Origin: Thalassospira xianhensis MCCC 1A02616
GTDB taxonomy: Bacteria; Pseudomonadota; Alphaproteobacteria; Rhodospirillales; Thalassospiraceae
Reading direction: 5' to 3'
Length of the DNA: 59,315 nt
NCBI RefSeq assembly: GCF_003326475.1
Contig: NZ_JPWA01000030.1
Span: forward strand, 1-59,315
Position numbers and translations under genes: made by a program. Each line of letters begins with the position of its first letter. Position 1 is the first letter of the stretch. This document shows, piece after piece, positions 1-8,528 of this stretch. Below the pieces are notes generated by a model. It was not told the DNA's origin. It did not search any database and was given only the letters and a program-made list of their open reading frames with translations.

Positions 1-415
1 CCCTCGCCGAGCCTGTAAATACCTTTTTTGAAGTTTTTCTGAGATTTTTGCAGATTGTTTTTTTCACCCCCGAAACGGTCCGCACAAACACTGGTCTTTC
101 CGGGGTTTTGCATTGAAATCCCTTAATTGAAGAACATCACACTGCCCCTGTGAAACAGTCATGAAACATCGGAAAACCGATAAAAACAATCGGATCACTG
201 CGGGAATCCGATATGGAGTCCAATGACTTCGGTGCGAATATGAAAAGAGTTACGTTCAAATCGACACAAGATTTTCGCTTTTTTACAGAAAGCATCAGGC
301 GTATGAGAATCGCAACGCTGATTTAACCTGCCGATCCGGGCAAATAGATTTCGCTTGAAACACGATTACCCGGCTCTGATGCGCATTTGCCACCCGATAT
401 ATAAAGGTCCGAAAC
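1..415. other. Intergenic leader region with two overlapping small hairpins
   Basis: No gene is supported here. The first 60 bases are T-rich. At 177-212 two hairpins share one arm: CCGAT (177-181) can pair with ATCGG (189-193), or ATCGGAT (189-195) can pair with ATCCGAT (206-212). The region presumably holds the promoter of the downstream phosphodiesterase, but I see no convincing -35/-10 pair. AAAGG at 403-407 is the ribosome binding site of that gene. Confidence 0.5.
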
Positions 416-1171
416 GTGATCGAGATTCCCCATATTGTCGCCCATCGCGGCGCATCCATCGAAGCCCCGGAAAACACCATTGCCGCCTTTAGGGTGGCCG
501 GGGCGCGGCAGGCCAAATGGATTGAATGCGACGTGACGCTGAGTGCCGATAACCAGTGTGTGCTTATTCATGACGACACACTGGAACGGACCACCAACGG
601 AACAGGCCCGATCCACATGCAGCCGTTAAGCGTGCTGCGTGAGCTTGATGCCGGTTCATGGTTTTCAGACATATATAAAGGCGAGCGCATTCCGACACTG
701 AGCGACACGCTCGAAACCCTGTTCTTTATGGATATGGGAGCCAATCTTGAAATCAAGCCATCGGGCTGTGATCCGGTGCGCCTGTGTCAGGAAGTTGCCA
801 AAGAACTTGGCAGGGCAAAGAAACTTCCGATCCTGCTTTCAAGTTTTGACGACAATGCGGTTGCGGAAATCAGGCGGCTTTTGCCCGATATGCCGTGCGG
901 CTGGCTTCTGGAAACACTGCCTGTCAATTGGCATGAGGAATACACCAAACTTGGTGCCAGTGCGCTTCATATCGATCACAAGGCGCTTGATCCCGGAAAA
1001 GCCGCGGAAATCGTTGCGGCCAATGTGCCACTGGTCTGTTATACCGTCAATGATCCGGACCGTGCCCGCGAATTGTTTGGCTGGGGCGTGACATCGGTCA
1101 TTACCGATGATCCCGCAAAGATGATTGCCGCAATCCCGCGTCATCCCAACCCGCAGGGCCGGAACAAATAA
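416..1171 (+). CDS. ugpQ: Glycerophosphodiester phosphodiesterase (GDPD family)
   Basis: This 251-residue protein should hydrolyse glycerophosphodiesters, the deacylated phospholipids, to glycerol 3-phosphate and an alcohol. The family signature is complete: HRG at residues 10-12, APENT at 17-21, the acidic pair E37 and D39 within ECDV, and a second histidine at H52 in IHDD. These are the metal ligands and acid-base pair of GDPDs. There is no signal peptide, so it is likely cytoplasmic like E. coli UgpQ. The start is GTG with AAAGG 8 bases upstream. No ugp transport genes are visible, so the symbol is by family only. The MATE exporter follows 100 bases later on the same strand with its own ribosome site. 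Confidence 0.88.
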   Translation: MIEIPHIVAHRGASIEAPENTIAAFRVAGARQAKWIECDVTLSADNQCVLIHDDTLERTTNGTGPIHMQPLSVLRELDAGSWFSDIYKGERIPTLSDTLETLFFMDMGANLEIKPSGCDPVRLCQEVAKELGRAKKLPILLSSFDDNAVAEIRRLLPDMPCGWLLETLPVNWHEEYTKLGASALHIDHKALDPGKAAEIVAANVPLVCYTVNDPDRARELFGWGVTSVITDDPAKMIAAIPRHPNPQGRNK

Positions 1172-1270
1172 GTCGACAGGCACGATAATAATCACGCGGC
1201 GTGCGCCACCCGCCATTGCATTGCACCGCAATGACTGCCGCGCAAAAATGATAACGAGGAAACGAAGACA

Positions 1271-2707
1271 ATGACGATCACACCACCCGGCGCCCCACCG
1301 GGTATGCCCCCCAATCATCCGGAAGGATTGCCGCCGAATGTTCCTCCGGTGCCGCTTTACCCGCATAACCGTGTAAGACGCCACTTGAGCGAACTGTTCC
1401 GTCTGGCATTACCGGTGGTGATTGCACGGCTTGGCATGCTGATCATGGCGGTTGTCGATACGATTATCGTCGGCAATTACGATAGCGCCAGTCTGGCCTA
1501 TCTGAACATTGCGCATGCGCCTTTTACATCATTGATGGTTACCGGCATCGGACTTCTGACCGGGGTAATGATCCTGACATCGCATTCGGTCGGGCGAAAC
1601 AATCTGCGCGAGGCCGGGCAGACATGGCGGGCTTGCATGCCCTATGCCGTTCTGATCGGCATTGCTTTCATGGTCCTTACTTGGAAATCCGACTGGTTGT
1701 TTATGGCGACCGGCCAACCGGACGAAATCACCGAGCATGCCAGTGCGCTGGCGATGATCCTGTCCATCGGGATGCCCGGTGCGTTGATTTATATTACTTG
1801 CAGCTTTTTCCTTGAAGGATTGCAACGGCCATTGCCGGGCATGGTCATGATGATTGGTGCCAATTTCGTCAATCTGGTGCTGGATTACGGGCTGGTTTAT
1901 GGCGCGTTCGGCCTTCCCGAAATGGGGGCCGAGGGTGCGGCATGGACATCGACCGTCATCCGTTGGGTCATGGCGATCAGCCTGCTGGCATATATCCTTT
2001 TGATGCGCAGCCATTCCGATTATGGCATTCGTGACGGCTTTTCTGGCTGGTGGCGTCATTCACGCGATGCCCGCCATATGGGATATGCCGCCGGGGCAAG
2101 CCAGGGTATGGAAACCAGCGCCTTTGCCGCCATGCAGCTCTTTGCTGGCCGGCTTGGGGTTGTTGCCGCGGCAAGTTACGGTATTACCATGACGATGCTG
2201 GCATTGATGTTCATGGTAGCCCTTGGCCTGGCGTCAGCGACATCCGTTCGCGTCGGCATCGCCTATGGCAGGCGCGACCGGCCTGATATGGCACTGGCCG
2301 GATGGATTGGACTTTTGACGACCATGACCGTGATGCTGCTTCTGAGCGCGCCGCTTTACTTCTTTCCGGGGCTGGTGGCGCATCTGTTCAGTCAGGATGC
2401 CACAGTTATTGCCACGACTGCCGGTGTTTTGATCCTGATGCCGATCATTTTCCCGACCGATGGCGGACAAAATGCCGCCATCAGCGCGTTACGCGGTGCC
2501 GGGGATAAATGGGTCCCGACGATCCTGCATCTGGTGTCATATATATGTGTGATGATCCCGGCCGGTTATTATCTGACCTTTGTCGCCGGGCTTGGCGTTG
2601 CCGGGCTGTTCTGGGGGATTGTGATTGCAAGCCTTGTCGCGGTTAGCGGCCTTGCCATCCGGTTTGCGATTGTATCGAGCCGTCCGATCAAAGCCTATCA
2701 GCAATAG
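1271..2707 (+). CDS. MATE family multidrug/sodium antiporter with proline-rich N-terminus
   Basis: This 478-residue integral membrane protein has about twelve hydrophobic segments and the layout of MATE (NorM/DinF-like) exporters, which expel cationic drugs or metabolites in exchange for Na+ or H+. The first helix carries the typical LALPVVIARLGMLIMAVVDT stretch near residues 46-65. The first 30 residues are an unusual cytoplasmic tail rich in proline pairs, including PPG at residues 5-7 and 9-11. The start ATG has GAGGA 10 bases upstream (1256-1260). A hairpin terminator follows directly. Substrate cannot be told from sequence. Confidence 0.85.
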   Translation: MTITPPGAPPGMPPNHPEGLPPNVPPVPLYPHNRVRRHLSELFRLALPVVIARLGMLIMAVVDTIIVGNYDSASLAYLNIAHAPFTSLMVTGIGLLTGVMILTSHSVGRNNLREAGQTWRACMPYAVLIGIAFMVLTWKSDWLFMATGQPDEITEHASALAMILSIGMPGALIYITCSFFLEGLQRPLPGMVMMIGANFVNLVLDYGLVYGAFGLPEMGAEGAAWTSTVIRWVMAISLLAYILLMRSHSDYGIRDGFSGWWRHSRDARHMGYAAGASQGMETSAFAAMQLFAGRLGVVAAASYGITMTMLALMFMVALGLASATSVRVGIAYGRRDRPDMALAGWIGLLTTMTVMLLLSAPLYFFPGLVAHLFSQDATVIATTAGVLILMPIIFPTDGGQNAAISALRGAGDKWVPTILHLVSYICVMIPAGYYLTFVAGLGVAGLFWGIVIASLVAVSGLAIRFAIVSSRPIKAYQQ

Positions 2708-2728
2708 ACAATCGCCTCGTCACTAAAA

Positions 2729-2766
2729 GAAAGGTCCGCCGAATATCCTCAGCGGACCTTTTATTT
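2729..2766. terminator. Bidirectional intrinsic terminator between MATE gene and convergent gene
   Basis: Ten-base arms AAAGGTCCGC and GCGGACCTTT enclose a 12-base loop, with T-rich sequence on the plus side and a matching A-rich flank that serves the minus strand. It separates the converging genes ending at 2707 and 2790. Confidence 0.8.
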
Positions 2767-2789
2767 TGCGCGTTTGCCTACATGCAAAG

Positions 2790-4052
2790 CTATGCGCGCA
2801 CCGCATCGAGTTTAAGGCGCGGCATCAGCAGATCACAAAATGGCAGAACCAGCGTATCCAGAGCCGAAGCCGCCCGTGCGACATCAATGCGTATGATGTG
2901 CTGCTCGATATCACGCTGGGTCGCAAGTTCGCCCAAGGGCGAGAGTTCCGGCAGGGCTTCGACAAGGGCTGCGTAAAATGCGATCTGATCCTCGCGTGCT
3001 GTTCCCGCCGCAAGATTTCCGAGATGGTTATAAAGCGCCATCGCAAGGAACCAGCGGCAATAGGGCATCAAGCCTTGCAGAATTTCGGCACGTTGCTGCG
3101 GCTGGACATATTGCTGCAAATCAGGATCAAGCCAGACGGCATTTTGCACCCCGGCAATGAACGCATTGCGAAGAGCCGGATTGGCATCATTGAAAAACAC
3201 CACGGTTAGCCAGCCAGAAAGATCATCAAGCGCGGCACGCCGCGTTTCCGGATCCGCCTTGCGATCAAAATCAAGGGCCGGCATCGGCGGCAAACCCGAC
3301 ATGGCAAGCGTTGCGACCGCCGGATCGATCAGCGCATTGGCAAGCCATGCCTGATGCCAGATTTGCATCGGCCTGAAATAGGGTTCCTTTTCCACCCCAC
3401 CGGCTTCGATCCAGCTCTCGAGCAAATGGGCCCGTCCGAGCGATATACCAATACGAAGCGCGTCTTCAAAGCCCATCCCGCCACGCAGGAATGGATCGCC
3501 CAGCATATCTTCAAGCAGGGGCAAGGTTGCAAACACATGGTCGGAACGAAGTCCTGCCCCCACCGGCTGATAATACCCCGCGGCATCCCGATGACCGATC
3601 AAGCTGCGTGCGTGTTTGCCCAATGATCCCCAGAAGGTCAGACGCACCGGTTCGGCACGCTTGCGCCAAAGCGGGCGGGTCATGTGCCAGCTTTCGGTTT
3701 CGATCAGGGATATCGTCATGGACGCAGCCAGCCGGGCAAGAGGTTTGGCAATGGCGTCATCCAGTTCAGTCACAGAACCGACATGGGCAACAGACAGCCG
3801 CCAGCCGGGCTGTTCATGTGGATGACGATCAAGCCATAAATGGGCGAACCCGTTTGAACCACCCCGCTCAGCCGCAGGTGCAATCAGATCAAAGAACAGG
3901 GCAAGCGATGCCGGGACATCGGGCACATCATGATTGCCAAGCGGATCACCAACCTGCCAGGTCCGGATCATTACATCTTCCGCATCCGGGCGATCCCGGA
4001 AGAATGGCGGCAGGAAGCCTGCATACTGATCGTTTGCGGATGTATCGGTCAT
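2790..4052 (-). CDS. Hypothetical protein, about 420 residues, family not recognised
   Basis: I do not recognise a family. The protein has no signal peptide or clear membrane helix, and is rich in leucine, alanine, aspartate and tryptophan. Its second half (about residues 185-410) reads as a series of amphipathic helices that could form an alpha-helical repeat or a bundle. ATG at 4052 is preferred over the two adjacent upstream ATGs near 4088 because GAGG lies 5 bases before it, while the longer form has no ribosome site. An AraC-type regulator lies 120 bases upstream in the same direction, so the two may be cotranscribed or the regulator may control this gene. Codon use looks like that of its neighbours. 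Confidence 0.6.
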   Translation of the reverse strand: MTDTSANDQYAGFLPPFFRDRPDAEDVMIRTWQVGDPLGNHDVPDVPASLALFFDLIAPAAERGGSNGFAHLWLDRHPHEQPGWRLSVAHVGSVTELDDAIAKPLARLAASMTISLIETESWHMTRPLWRKRAEPVRLTFWGSLGKHARSLIGHRDAAGYYQPVGAGLRSDHVFATLPLLEDMLGDPFLRGGMGFEDALRIGISLGRAHLLESWIEAGGVEKEPYFRPMQIWHQAWLANALIDPAVATLAMSGLPPMPALDFDRKADPETRRAALDDLSGWLTVVFFNDANPALRNAFIAGVQNAVWLDPDLQQYVQPQQRAEILQGLMPYCRWFLAMALYNHLGNLAAGTAREDQIAFYAALVEALPELSPLGELATQRDIEQHIIRIDVARAASALDTLVLPFCDLLMPRLKLDAVRA

Positions 4053-4172
4053 GGTCGCCTCGCAGTGTGGCGGCGTGTCTGGCATCACCGCATTTGTATC
4101 GGGTATATATTTCCCTGCTGATACCCAACGAATTGCGACCGGTCAATTGGCACGGATTTTCAATTACGCTCG

Positions 4173-5132
4173 TCAAGCCCGCGTCAGCCCCGCATGACCA
4201 AGACTTGCTTCACGGTAGACAGAAGGCGGCATCCCCACCAAACGACGAAAATCGCGACTGAAATGGGCATTGTCGGTGAAGCCGCACCAAAACCCGATCT
4301 CACCCACGGTCAGGCTGGTACCATTCAGCAGTCGACAGGCCTCCCGGACCCGAACGAGACGAAGCAGATCGGAAAACCGGCTGTTGGCCTGTTGCAACCG
4401 ACGTTGCAAAGTCCGGCCTGATGTATCCAGCGCAGTGGCGACATCATCAATCGTCCAACTGCGCCCGATATCATGTTCAAGCACCGCACACAGCTTTTGC
4501 ACGACAGGTCGACTGTTCCCGACAGTCGGAGCCGTTCCGGGCATGTTAGCCATGAACGGATAGCCCGATGAGATGGCGACATAGCTTTGCCAGCTGATGC
4601 GGAAGCGTAAAGCACGCCCTGCGAAATCAAGTTTCTTGATCAGCTTTCCGTTTCGGATCACCGGAATGGCCGGGCCGTGGCTTGGCAGGATCGCGCTGCT
4701 GACATTTTCGACACCAACTGCTTCGAGCAAACCAACCATGAAGCCATGCAGCAGAAGGTTTTCAACCCGTGCCGGGGGCTGGCCGCGCACAGCGCCGCGA
4801 TGCAATGTCAATGATTTGCCGGTCGCCTGATAGTCTGTCCGGCTGCGGGCGTGGGAATATCCTTCAAGACGGTGCCAGCGATCAGCGATCAGTTCGGGTG
4901 TCGCCCCCTGACGCAGCATGGTCAGAACCGGCTGCTGTTCTTTAAGGGCAAGATGACGCCCAAGACGAACCAGCACCGCAGGGCCGTTGGTTTCTTCGAG
5001 AGAAAGAAGGATGCTGCGCAGACGCGAACTGGTGATGACGGTGCCATCCGCTACCAGATCATAGCCCTTCGGCAACCAGGCCAGTTGCCGAATCAGCGCA
5101 ATATGCAAACCGAACGATACGAATTCCTGCAT
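4173..5132 (-). CDS. AraC family transcriptional regulator
   Basis: This 319-residue protein has an AraC/XylS DNA-binding domain at its C-terminus (about residues 215-308). Two helix-turn-helix units are visible: WTIDDVATALDTSGRTLQRR, then TVGEIGFWCGFTDNAHFSRD followed by the family's F-R-x-x-x-G-x-x-P-x-x-Y/R end. The N-terminal 190 residues resemble the ligand-binding half of long AraC-type regulators (the arabinose-binding-like group), but the effector is unknown. It is divergent from the phosphatase gene starting at 5348, with a 215-base shared upstream region, and lies just upstream of the unrecognised gene ending at 2790. Either could be its target. Confidence 0.85.
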   Translation of the reverse strand: MQEFVSFGLHIALIRQLAWLPKGYDLVADGTVITSSRLRSILLSLEETNGPAVLVRLGRHLALKEQQPVLTMLRQGATPELIADRWHRLEGYSHARSRTDYQATGKSLTLHRGAVRGQPPARVENLLLHGFMVGLLEAVGVENVSSAILPSHGPAIPVIRNGKLIKKLDFAGRALRFRISWQSYVAISSGYPFMANMPGTAPTVGNSRPVVQKLCAVLEHDIGRSWTIDDVATALDTSGRTLQRRLQQANSRFSDLLRLVRVREACRLLNGTSLTVGEIGFWCGFTDNAHFSRDFRRLVGMPPSVYREASLGHAGLTRA

Positions 5133-5347
5133 TACCCGTCACATTTGGAAATTACTAGTTGGCGCGATCATACAAACATATGACATGGCTGTCAGCTTAC
5201 CGCTGAAAATGTCACGAAGCTGTTACATTGATTACTTTTGCGCCCTGAGATCATAATTTCGAATGGTTCCATTGCATTCCGTTGCACAGATCAGGATGAC
5301 TGTGCCAGTCTGTGGATATTCTGTTTGCAACTACTGAAAGCCATACC

Positions 5348-5824
5348 GTGATCAAGGTTCTGTTTGTCTGTACCGGAAATATCTGTCGTTCGCCCACGGC
5401 TGACGGCGTTTTCAGGACCATGGTCAGCAAGGCCGGGCTCAGTTCACATATCGAAGTCGATAGCTGTGGCCTGTCGGGATATCATGTAGGCGAACTGGCG
5501 GATTCAAGATCACGGGAAATGGCCGCAAGCCGCGGATATGATTTATCCCCATTAAGATCCCGTAAAATCAGCCCGTCTGATTACAACGATTTTGATTATA
5601 TTCTGGCAATGGATGACGGGCATCTGGCAGACATGCAACGACAGTCGCCGACCCGGCATCACGAGAAACTTGCGCTGTTTCTTGATCATCATCCCGATCG
5701 CAAAGGCCAAAGCGTTCCCGATCCCTACTATGGCGGAACAAACGGCTTTGTTTCGGTTTTTGATATGATCGAGGAAACGTCAAATGCCCTTTTGGCCCAT
5801 ATTCGGGAAAAGCACGGAATCTGA
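5348..5824 (+). CDS. Low-molecular-weight protein-tyrosine-phosphatase-like enzyme
   Basis: The protein (158 residues from this start) carries the complete LMW-PTP active site: the P-loop VCTGNICRS with nucleophile C8 and R14, and the general acid in DPYY near residue 125. The family removes phosphate from phosphotyrosine, and relatives also act on phosphorylated ketoamines. GTG at 5348 is chosen because family members begin just before the VLFVC strand. An in-frame GTG at 5312 would add 12 residues but has poorer spacing to a ribosome site. The gene is 3 bases upstream of a fructosamine-kinase relative, so the two are almost surely translated from one message. That context favours a sugar-phosphate or deglycation role over tyrosine signalling. 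Confidence 0.88.
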   Translation: MIKVLFVCTGNICRSPTADGVFRTMVSKAGLSSHIEVDSCGLSGYHVGELADSRSREMAASRGYDLSPLRSRKISPSDYNDFDYILAMDDGHLADMQRQSPTRHHEKLALFLDHHPDRKGQSVPDPYYGGTNGFVSVFDMIEETSNALLAHIREKHGI

Positions 5825-5827
5825 TTG

Positions 5828-6682
5828 ATGGATTTACATCCGGTAACGCGGAAGATTACCGAACTTACCGGTAGTGAGGTTATCGCATCCCGCCCGCTTC
5901 CAGGGGGATGTGTCGCCGATGTCAGTCAGATGGAACTGCAAGATGGCCGCAAGGTGGTGGTCAAACAGGGCGGCGAGACCAACCTTGCGATTGAAGGAGC
6001 CATGCTGACCTATTTCGGTACGCATTCCCCCATTCCCTGCCCCGCGGTTCTATATGCCGAGCCCGCGTTGCTGATCATGGATTTTATCGAAAATGATGGC
6101 CACATGAACGGTCAGGTCCAGCGTGATCTGGCTAATCTTCTGGCCGAACAGCATCAGGTTACACAAGAACAATTCGGGTTGTCGTTCAAAACGCTGATTG
6201 GCGGCCTTGATCAACCCAATCATCTGACAAATAGCTGGGGCGAGTTTTTTCGCGATCACCGGCTGCTTTATATGGCAGATCAGGCGTCCCGGTATGGACG
6301 GTTACCCTCCCCTCTTTTTTCCCGGATCGAAACGCTTGCGGCAAAACTTGGTGATCTTCTGCCGTCAGATGGCGTCCCATCCTTGTTGCATGGCGATTTG
6401 TGGGGAGGGAATATTCTGTGTGATAAAGGCAAAATTGCAGGACTTGTTGATCCAGCGATTTATTATGGAGACCGCGAGATTGAACTTGCCTTCGGTACAT
6501 TGTTTGGTGACCTGACACCTGCATTCTTTGACCGATATGGGGAAATTTTGCCGATCCAGCCGGGATTCTTTGAAGAACGCCGCGATCTTTACAATCTTTA
6601 TCCCCTTCTCGTGCATGTTCGTCTTTTTGGTGGATCCTATGTCGGGTCTGTGGATCGCATTTTGACACGTTTTGGGGTATGA
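5828..6682 (+). CDS. Fructosamine/ribulosamine 3-kinase family protein
   Basis: This 284-residue protein belongs to the fructosamine kinase family, an aminoglycoside-phosphotransferase-like fold. It carries the catalytic loop HGDLWGGN (H188, D190, N195) and a metal-binding DPAIYYGDRE segment (D208 onward). An N-terminal lobe holds KVVVKQG with the ATP lysine. Bacterial members phosphorylate ribulosamines or erythrulosamines, products of glycation of protein amino groups, so that the adduct can break down and free the amine. ATG at 5828 is chosen over TTG at 5825. It is tightly coupled to the phosphatase upstream, and the cytochrome c' gene follows after 41 bases. Confidence 0.87.
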   Translation: MDLHPVTRKITELTGSEVIASRPLPGGCVADVSQMELQDGRKVVVKQGGETNLAIEGAMLTYFGTHSPIPCPAVLYAEPALLIMDFIENDGHMNGQVQRDLANLLAEQHQVTQEQFGLSFKTLIGGLDQPNHLTNSWGEFFRDHRLLYMADQASRYGRLPSPLFSRIETLAAKLGDLLPSDGVPSLLHGDLWGGNILCDKGKIAGLVDPAIYYGDREIELAFGTLFGDLTPAFFDRYGEILPIQPGFFEERRDLYNLYPLLVHVRLFGGSYVGSVDRILTRFGV

Positions 6683-6723
6683 GACCTCAAACCCGCATTC
6701 AAACACAAAAAGAAAACAGGCTT

Positions 6724-7194
6724 ATGAGAACCGGAATACTAGTTGGCGCAACAGTTTTTGCCACCGCGATCAGCATTGCTGCTGTCGCACATGAAGGTGC
6801 AAAAGGTGTCGTAAAGGAACGGATGGATGGCATGGAAGTCATCGGCAAACAGGTGAAGATGATGGTGCCAATGTTAAAGGGGGAACTCCCCTATGACCCG
6901 GCCAAGGTCGAACTGGCTGCCATGAAAATCAGCAGCCATGCAGGATCGGCCTTCACCGAACTGTTCCCGACCGGTAGCACAAGCGCCCCATCCGAGGCGT
7001 CGCCTGAAATCTGGGAGAAATGGGACGCGTTTTCCCGATTGGCAGATGAACTTGCGATAAATGCCGACATGCTAAAGACGATTGCCGCCAAAGATGCCGC
7101 GTCGGGCAGCAACGACACCGGTGAGTTTGACGATGCATTCCGTAACGTGCTGCAAACTTGCAAGTCCTGCCATCAGCAGTTCCGCGCCGACTAG
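6724..7194 (+). CDS. Cytochrome c' (class II c-type cytochrome), periplasmic
   Basis: This 156-residue protein starts with a Sec signal peptide (about residues 1-22, ending AAVAHEG) and ends with the haem site CKSCH at residues 146-150. That C-terminal placement is diagnostic of cytochrome c' four-helix bundles. These periplasmic high-spin haem proteins bind NO and CO and are implicated in NO tolerance; electron transfer partners here are unknown. ATG at 6724 is chosen over the ATG overlapping the previous stop at 6679, because only the shorter form gives a normal signal peptide and it follows an AAAACAGG sequence. It may be cotranscribed with the kinase, though a functional link is not evident. 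Confidence 0.88.
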   Translation: MRTGILVGATVFATAISIAAVAHEGAKGVVKERMDGMEVIGKQVKMMVPMLKGELPYDPAKVELAAMKISSHAGSAFTELFPTGSTSAPSEASPEIWEKWDAFSRLADELAINADMLKTIAAKDAASGSNDTGEFDDAFRNVLQTCKSCHQQFRAD

Positions 7195-7216
7195 GCAAGG
7201 GGCTGCGTGAATATGA

Positions 7217-7246
7217 CAAAGGCCGCCCCCAGAGGCGGCCTTTGTT
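7217..7246. terminator. Bidirectional terminator between cytochrome c' and folE
   Basis: Arms AAAGGCCGCC and GGCGGCCTTT pair around a 6-base loop, serving both converging genes. Confidence 0.85.
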
Positions 7247-7263
7247 CATTAGAATCGAAAAAC

Positions 7264-7854
7264 CTAGCGACCGATCATCGCGAAAAATTCGCGCCGTGTG
7301 ATCGGATCATCGCGAAATGCACCAAGCATCCGGCTGGTCACCATCGAAACACCGGTCTTGTGGATGCCGCGTGTGCTCATGCATTGATGGTTTGCATCAA
7401 TCACAACCGCAACACCCAGCGGATCAAGTTCTTCCTGAATGGTGTTGGCGACCTGTGCCGTCATTTTTTCCTGAATTTGCAACCGCTTGGCATAAACCTC
7501 GACCACGCGGGCAAGCTTCGAAATACCGACAACACGGCGACGCGGCAGATAGGCAACATGGGCGACACCAATAATCGGCACCATGTGATGTTCACAATAG
7601 GACTCGACCCGGATATCGCGCAACACGACCATTTCGTCGTAACCGTCGGTTTCCTCGAAGGTGCGGCGCAGAATGTCCGCCGGGTCCTGTTGATAGCCTG
7701 CGAAAAACTCGCCGTAGGACCGCACGACACGATCTGGTGTCCCGCGCAGACCTTCGCGGTCGGGATCATCGCCTGCCCAACGAAGCAGTGTACGAACGGC
7801 TTCTTCTGCTTCTTCACGCGATGGGCGTTTAGCGACGCTGGTTTCGCTGCACAT
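7264..7854 (-). CDS. folE: GTP cyclohydrolase I
   Basis: This 196-residue enzyme converts GTP to 7,8-dihydroneopterin triphosphate, the first step of folate (and pterin or queuosine) synthesis. The zinc site is intact: C87 and H90 in SYCEHH, and C158 in NHQCMSTRG. Length and motifs match the type IA FolE family. The start ATG has AGAGGA 7 bases upstream. It is cytoplasmic and expected to form a decamer. apaG lies upstream on the same strand 68 bases away, so cotranscription is possible, though not obviously meaningful. Confidence 0.96.
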   Translation of the reverse strand: MCSETSVAKRPSREEAEEAVRTLLRWAGDDPDREGLRGTPDRVVRSYGEFFAGYQQDPADILRRTFEETDGYDEMVVLRDIRVESYCEHHMVPIIGVAHVAYLPRRRVVGISKLARVVEVYAKRLQIQEKMTAQVANTIQEELDPLGVAVVIDANHQCMSTRGIHKTGVSMVTSRMLGAFRDDPITRREFFAMIGR

Positions 7855-7922
7855 ATGGTTTCCTCTTTATAACTCTGTCCTGTGGGTCATGTGCTCCCGA
7901 CCCTATATTTCTGTCAGTTCAT

Positions 7923-8315
7923 TTAATTAACGGTGCGCTGGCTATGCGGACTGTCGAGTGAAAATGCCGGAATTTCAATATCAAACCGGTTTCCATCCAT
8001 ATCAGTCATTTCATAAGTACCAACCATAAAACCGCTTGGCGTCGCCAGTGGCGCACCGCTTGTGTAGTTGAAACTTTCGCCACTGGCCAGAACCGGCTGT
8101 TCGCCGACCACACCCGATCCACGTACTTCCTGTGTCGATCCCCGGGAATCGGTAATGCGCCAGTAACGGTTTAAAAGCTGTACAGTTTTCGGGCTCTGAT
8201 TTTCGATGACAACCCTATAGGCCCAGACATAGCGATGGCTGTCCGGGTCCGATTGTTCATCAAGGAACACCGGTTGCACGGATACTTTAATGTCGCGGGT
8301 CACGGATGAATACAT
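7923..8315 (-). CDS. apaG: ApaG family protein (Co2+/Mg2+ efflux-associated)
   Basis: This 130-residue protein is a single ApaG/FN3-like beta-sandwich domain with the conserved stretches [16 protein letters not shown] and [17 protein letters not shown]. Its role in bacteria is linked loosely to diadenosine polyphosphate metabolism and divalent cation tolerance; the biochemical activity is unsettled. The start at 8315 gives the classic MYSSVTRDI beginning and has GGAG 6 bases upstream. A longer reading to 8372 would add 19 residues not typical of the family. Confidence 0.92.
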   Translation of the reverse strand: MYSSVTRDIKVSVQPVFLDEQSDPDSHRYVWAYRVVIENQSPKTVQLLNRYWRITDSRGSTQEVRGSGVVGEQPVLASGESFNYTSGAPLATPSGFMVGTYEMTDMDGNRFDIEIPAFSLDSPHSQRTVN

Positions 8316-8460
8316 GCAAAACTCCAGGCCAATCTTTATGCAGTCCTTCTGCCAAGGGCGTTGCGCTGTCACGGCGTTGCTCGGCTTTTATTTAGACAGT
8401 CCGGGTCCCAAGTGCCAGATGTCTGTCATCAAATTAAAATCCCCATCACATTCGATCCTC

Positions 8461-8497
8461 AAAAGAAAAGGCGGCCCACGCAGAATACGGACCGCCC
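8461..8497 (-). terminator. Terminator of metZ
   Basis: Downstream of the metZ stop on the minus strand, GGCGGTCC pairs with GGGCCGCC (with wobble) and is followed by TTTTCTTTT. Confidence 0.7.
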
Positions 8498-8528
8498 GAT
8501 TTAGGCATTCTGCCGAATCTGCTGTGTC

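Noticed and set aside
7207..7872. 221-residue open frame on the plus strand
   Set aside because: Antisense to folE; it also starts inside the bidirectional terminator.
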